The position numbers and the translations under genes are program-made. Positions 5,188 through 6,858 of a DNA stretch of 6,858 nt are shown here, piece after piece (within the stretch, counting starts at the first letter, position 1; each line of letters starts with the position of its first letter). The notes beneath the pieces were generated by a model, which saw only the letters and a program-made list of their open reading frames with translations, was not told where the DNA came from and made no database searches. Location: contig SKJD01000327.1 in assembly GCA_007116095.1 (NCBI GenBank), positions 1-6,858 on the forward strand, given 5' to 3'. The stretch comes from Candidatus Hydrogenedentota bacterium. GTDB taxonomy: Bacteria; Hydrogenedentota; Hydrogenedentia; Hydrogenedentales; SCBR16-9.

Positions 5188-6744
5188 ATGCACTTAGACT
5201 TCACATCGCATGCCCCGGGGAATGCCACTGATCTTATCTGCTATCCCCAGGCAGCAACATGGAAGGGGTTTGTTTGGCCGTGCATTTTCAAAAGCAATCG
5301 TACAAGAAACATGAGAGGCGCTATGGCTACCGTAAAATCCCGGCGGGTCGGGTCGAAAACAAAAGCAGCAACCAAAACAAAAACGACAACCACAGCGGAG
5401 CAGGAGAATAAGGCTGCCCCGATCAAGACAAAGGCCAAAACAAAAGCCAAGTCCTCTCCCAGCGTCGCCGCCAAGCCGGCAACTGCGGCGAAGTCTGCGG
5501 CCAAGTCTACGGCCAAGTCCACTCCAGCAAGCAAACCCAAGAAGGCCGCATCCAAGTCCACAAGTCCCAAGACCATTACGAAAACGAACGGGGCCGAAGC
5601 GAGTGCGACCAAGGGGTCTAAAAGCAGTAAGTCGTCTAAACCAAAAACAAAAACCACCGCCAAGCCATCACCGCAACCTACCGGTGAAAACGCCACGACC
5701 AAAGCCGCCTCTCCAAAAAACAGCAAATCCACCAGTGGTGCAGCGGCCCCCCGGGTTAAACGCGGCGGAAAAGTACCGGTACTACCCCGCGAATTCCTCT
5801 TTGAACTTGCCCGCGCTATCCGTGATGCCGTCGCTCCCCACGCCCGAGCCGGTAAGGGCCGGGAAATCGTCAGCAAATCCAAGAGTGGCGACGCCACCTT
5901 CCAGCTTGATCGTTACGCAGAAAAGGCGCTGCTGGCCTTCCTGCAAGAAAAAAACGAGCCTATCGCTTATTATTCTGAAGACTCCGGCTACACCACCTTC
6001 AACAATGAAACGCCCCAACACCTGCTCATCGTCGATCCCATTGACGGCAGCCGTGCGGCCAAAAGCGGTTTTGAGGGCTGTGTGGTGGCCATTGCCTGCA
6101 CCCGCGTGATGGAGCGTCCAACCATCAAGGACCTGGACAATGGCTGTGTGCTGGAAATAATCGGGGATCGTCTCTTCTACGCAGAACGCGGCAAGGGCGT
6201 GCGCATGTGGCAAGGAGAGCAGGTGCGCAAACCCAAACTCTCCCCCAACGACGACTTGGAAACCCTGACCTGGGCCATGACTGTCCCGGCGCGCCCTGCA
6301 GAACTAATTTTCCCCACTGCCGGTCGCCTCATCGACATTTCCAGTTTGAAAGGCGGATTCTTCGCCTGCAACAGCACCTCCTACAGCTTGACCCGCCTCC
6401 TGACCGGTCAACTGGATGCCTATGTGGACTTCGCCAACCGCTTTCTGCGCGATATCCCCGATGTCGTAAAGAATCAATTCATCAACGCCGGACGCGGTGA
6501 AATCCTGGGTATCGTACCCTATGACATGGCGGCCGCCCTGTTAATTGCGGAAGAAGCCGGTTGTGTTATCACGGACGCCTACGGCAAGCGCTTCGACGAT
6601 GTGATGTTGCTCGACAGCACTGTGGACAACCACCAAACCATCATCGCCGCCGGCAACTCCCGAATGCACAAGACACTGTTGAAATTCTTCGACAAACGCA
6701 TCAAACAGTTCGAACAGCTCTACCTGCACCGGAATCATAAATAA
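5188..6744 (+). CDS. Inositol-monophosphatase-like (FIG superfamily) phosphatase with basic Lys/Ala-rich N-terminal tail
   Basis: The frame encodes 518 residues. The catalytic domain runs from about residue 196 (VPVLPREFLFELARAIRDAV) to the end. It carries the metal and phosphate signatures of the family: E264-D265 in YYSEDSGY, D283-P-I-D286-G-S in LLIVDPIDGSRAAKSGF, and D446 in YDMAAALLIAEEAGC. All Mg2+ ligands appear intact, so it should hydrolyse a phosphomonoester such as inositol phosphate or a sugar bisphosphate. The substrate cannot be assigned. Residues 46-195 are a low-complexity tail with about 33 Lys, four acidic residues and no aromatics, resembling histone-H1-like or AlgP-type tails. 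Typical family members are 250-280 residues and lack such a tail. The start is uncertain: ATG 5188 has TAAGGAG only 3 nt upstream, while ATG 5323 (MATVKSRR) makes a more natural N-terminus, because residues 1-45 look unlike the rest. It is likely co-transcribed with the DUF6807 gene. Confidence 0.88.
   Translation: MHLDFTSHAPGNATDLICYPQAATWKGFVWPCIFKSNRTRNMRGAMATVKSRRVGSKTKAATKTKTTTTAEQENKAAPIKTKAKTKAKSSPSVAAKPATAAKSAAKSTAKSTPASKPKKAASKSTSPKTITKTNGAEASATKGSKSSKSSKPKTKTTAKPSPQPTGENATTKAASPKNSKSTSGAAAPRVKRGGKVPVLPREFLFELARAIRDAVAPHARAGKGREIVSKSKSGDATFQLDRYAEKALLAFLQEKNEPIAYYSEDSGYTTFNNETPQHLLIVDPIDGSRAAKSGFEGCVVAIACTRVMERPTIKDLDNGCVLEIIGDRLFYAERGKGVRMWQGEQVRKPKLSPNDDLETLTWAMTVPARPAELIFPTAGRLIDISSLKGGFFACNSTSYSLTRLLTGQLDAYVDFANRFLRDIPDVVKNQFINAGRGEILGIVPYDMAAALLIAEEAGCVITDAYGKRFDDVMLLDSTVDNHQTIIAAGNSRMHKTLLKFFDKRIKQFEQLYLHRNHK
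5485..5520 (+). repeat. Three 12-bp tandem units encoding [A/T]AKS
   Basis: GCGGCGAAGTCT, GCGGCCAAGTCT and ACGGCCAAGTCC follow each other without gaps inside the basic tail of the phosphatase gene, encoding AAKS AAKS TAKS. Such in-frame repeats suggest that the tail grows and shrinks by slippage or unequal exchange. Confidence 0.7.
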
Positions 6745-6816
6745 ACACAAAGCGCCAGGATGGCATCTTGTCATGGCAGCGATCCAGGTAAAGACAAATA
6801 CGCTCTGAAACAAGGC

Positions 6817-6858
6817 GACCCGTCCGGTGTGGGAGGACAGTCACATCCGGACGGGTCT
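6817..6858 (+). terminator. Probable intrinsic terminator after the phosphatase gene (cut by window edge)
   Basis: GACCCGTCCGG (6817-6827) pairs perfectly over 11 bp with CCGGACGGGTC (6847-6857). It extends by four more pairs (TGTG 6828-6831 with CACA 6842-6845) past a single bulged T6846, leaving a 10-base loop. It lies 72 bases after the stop codon. Only one T is visible after the stem before the window ends, so the U-tract cannot be confirmed. Bases 6745-6816 hold nothing else recognisable. Confidence 0.6.

Noticed and set aside
5241..5897. A 218-residue minus-strand frame rich in Leu, Val and Ala
   Set aside because: It is the complement of the Lys/Ala/Ser/Thr codons of the phosphatase tail. 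Apparent hydrophobic stretches are an artefact of that composition.

Overview
This is a chromosomal window from a Gram-negative bacterium with moderately high GC. The evidence for Gram-negative is a Sec-exported outer-membrane beta-barrel protein. The combination of an alginate-export-like barrel, a DUF6807 ('PmoA-like') protein and an inositol-monophosphatase-like enzyme with a very basic tail points loosely to the PVC/Hydrogenedentota/Sumerlaeota type of environmental bacterium. That placement is inference; there is no rRNA or other marker here. No insertion sequence, phage gene, CRISPR array, tRNA or rRNA was seen.

Layout. (1) Bases 1-1319, minus strand: an outer-membrane porin of the alginate-export type, with its C-terminus cut by the window edge. 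(2) Bases 1320-1920: 600 bases without a convincing gene. They hold a near-consensus sigma70-type promoter on the minus strand (TTGACA, 17 bp, TAGAAT) preceded by an A/T-rich tract, then about 450 bases of predicted leader for the porin carrying several stem-loops. (3) Bases 1921-3732, minus strand: an M3-family oligoendopeptidase F with a complete HEAGH zinc site. (4) Bases 3733-3953: a divergent intergenic region with a plausible promoter for each flanking gene. (5) Bases 3954-5129, plus strand: a DUF6807/PF14100 protein. (6) Bases 5188-6744, plus strand: a FIG-superfamily (inositol monophosphatase-like) phosphatase behind a long Lys/Ala/Ser/Thr-rich tail. (7) Bases 6817-6858: a strong stem-loop at the window edge, probably the terminator of the plus-strand pair.

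The two plus-strand genes are probably co-transcribed and may serve sugar or sugar-phosphate metabolism, although neither substrate can be read from sequence. The two minus-strand genes look independently controlled, since the porin has its own strong promoter.

The gene content is fairly ordinary and I do not see a new multi-gene system. The observations most worth a second look are the long structured leader of the porin gene and the fusion of a phosphatase domain to a histone-H1-like basic tail. The 411-residue plus-strand open frame across bases 66-1301 is only the antisense shadow of the porin.
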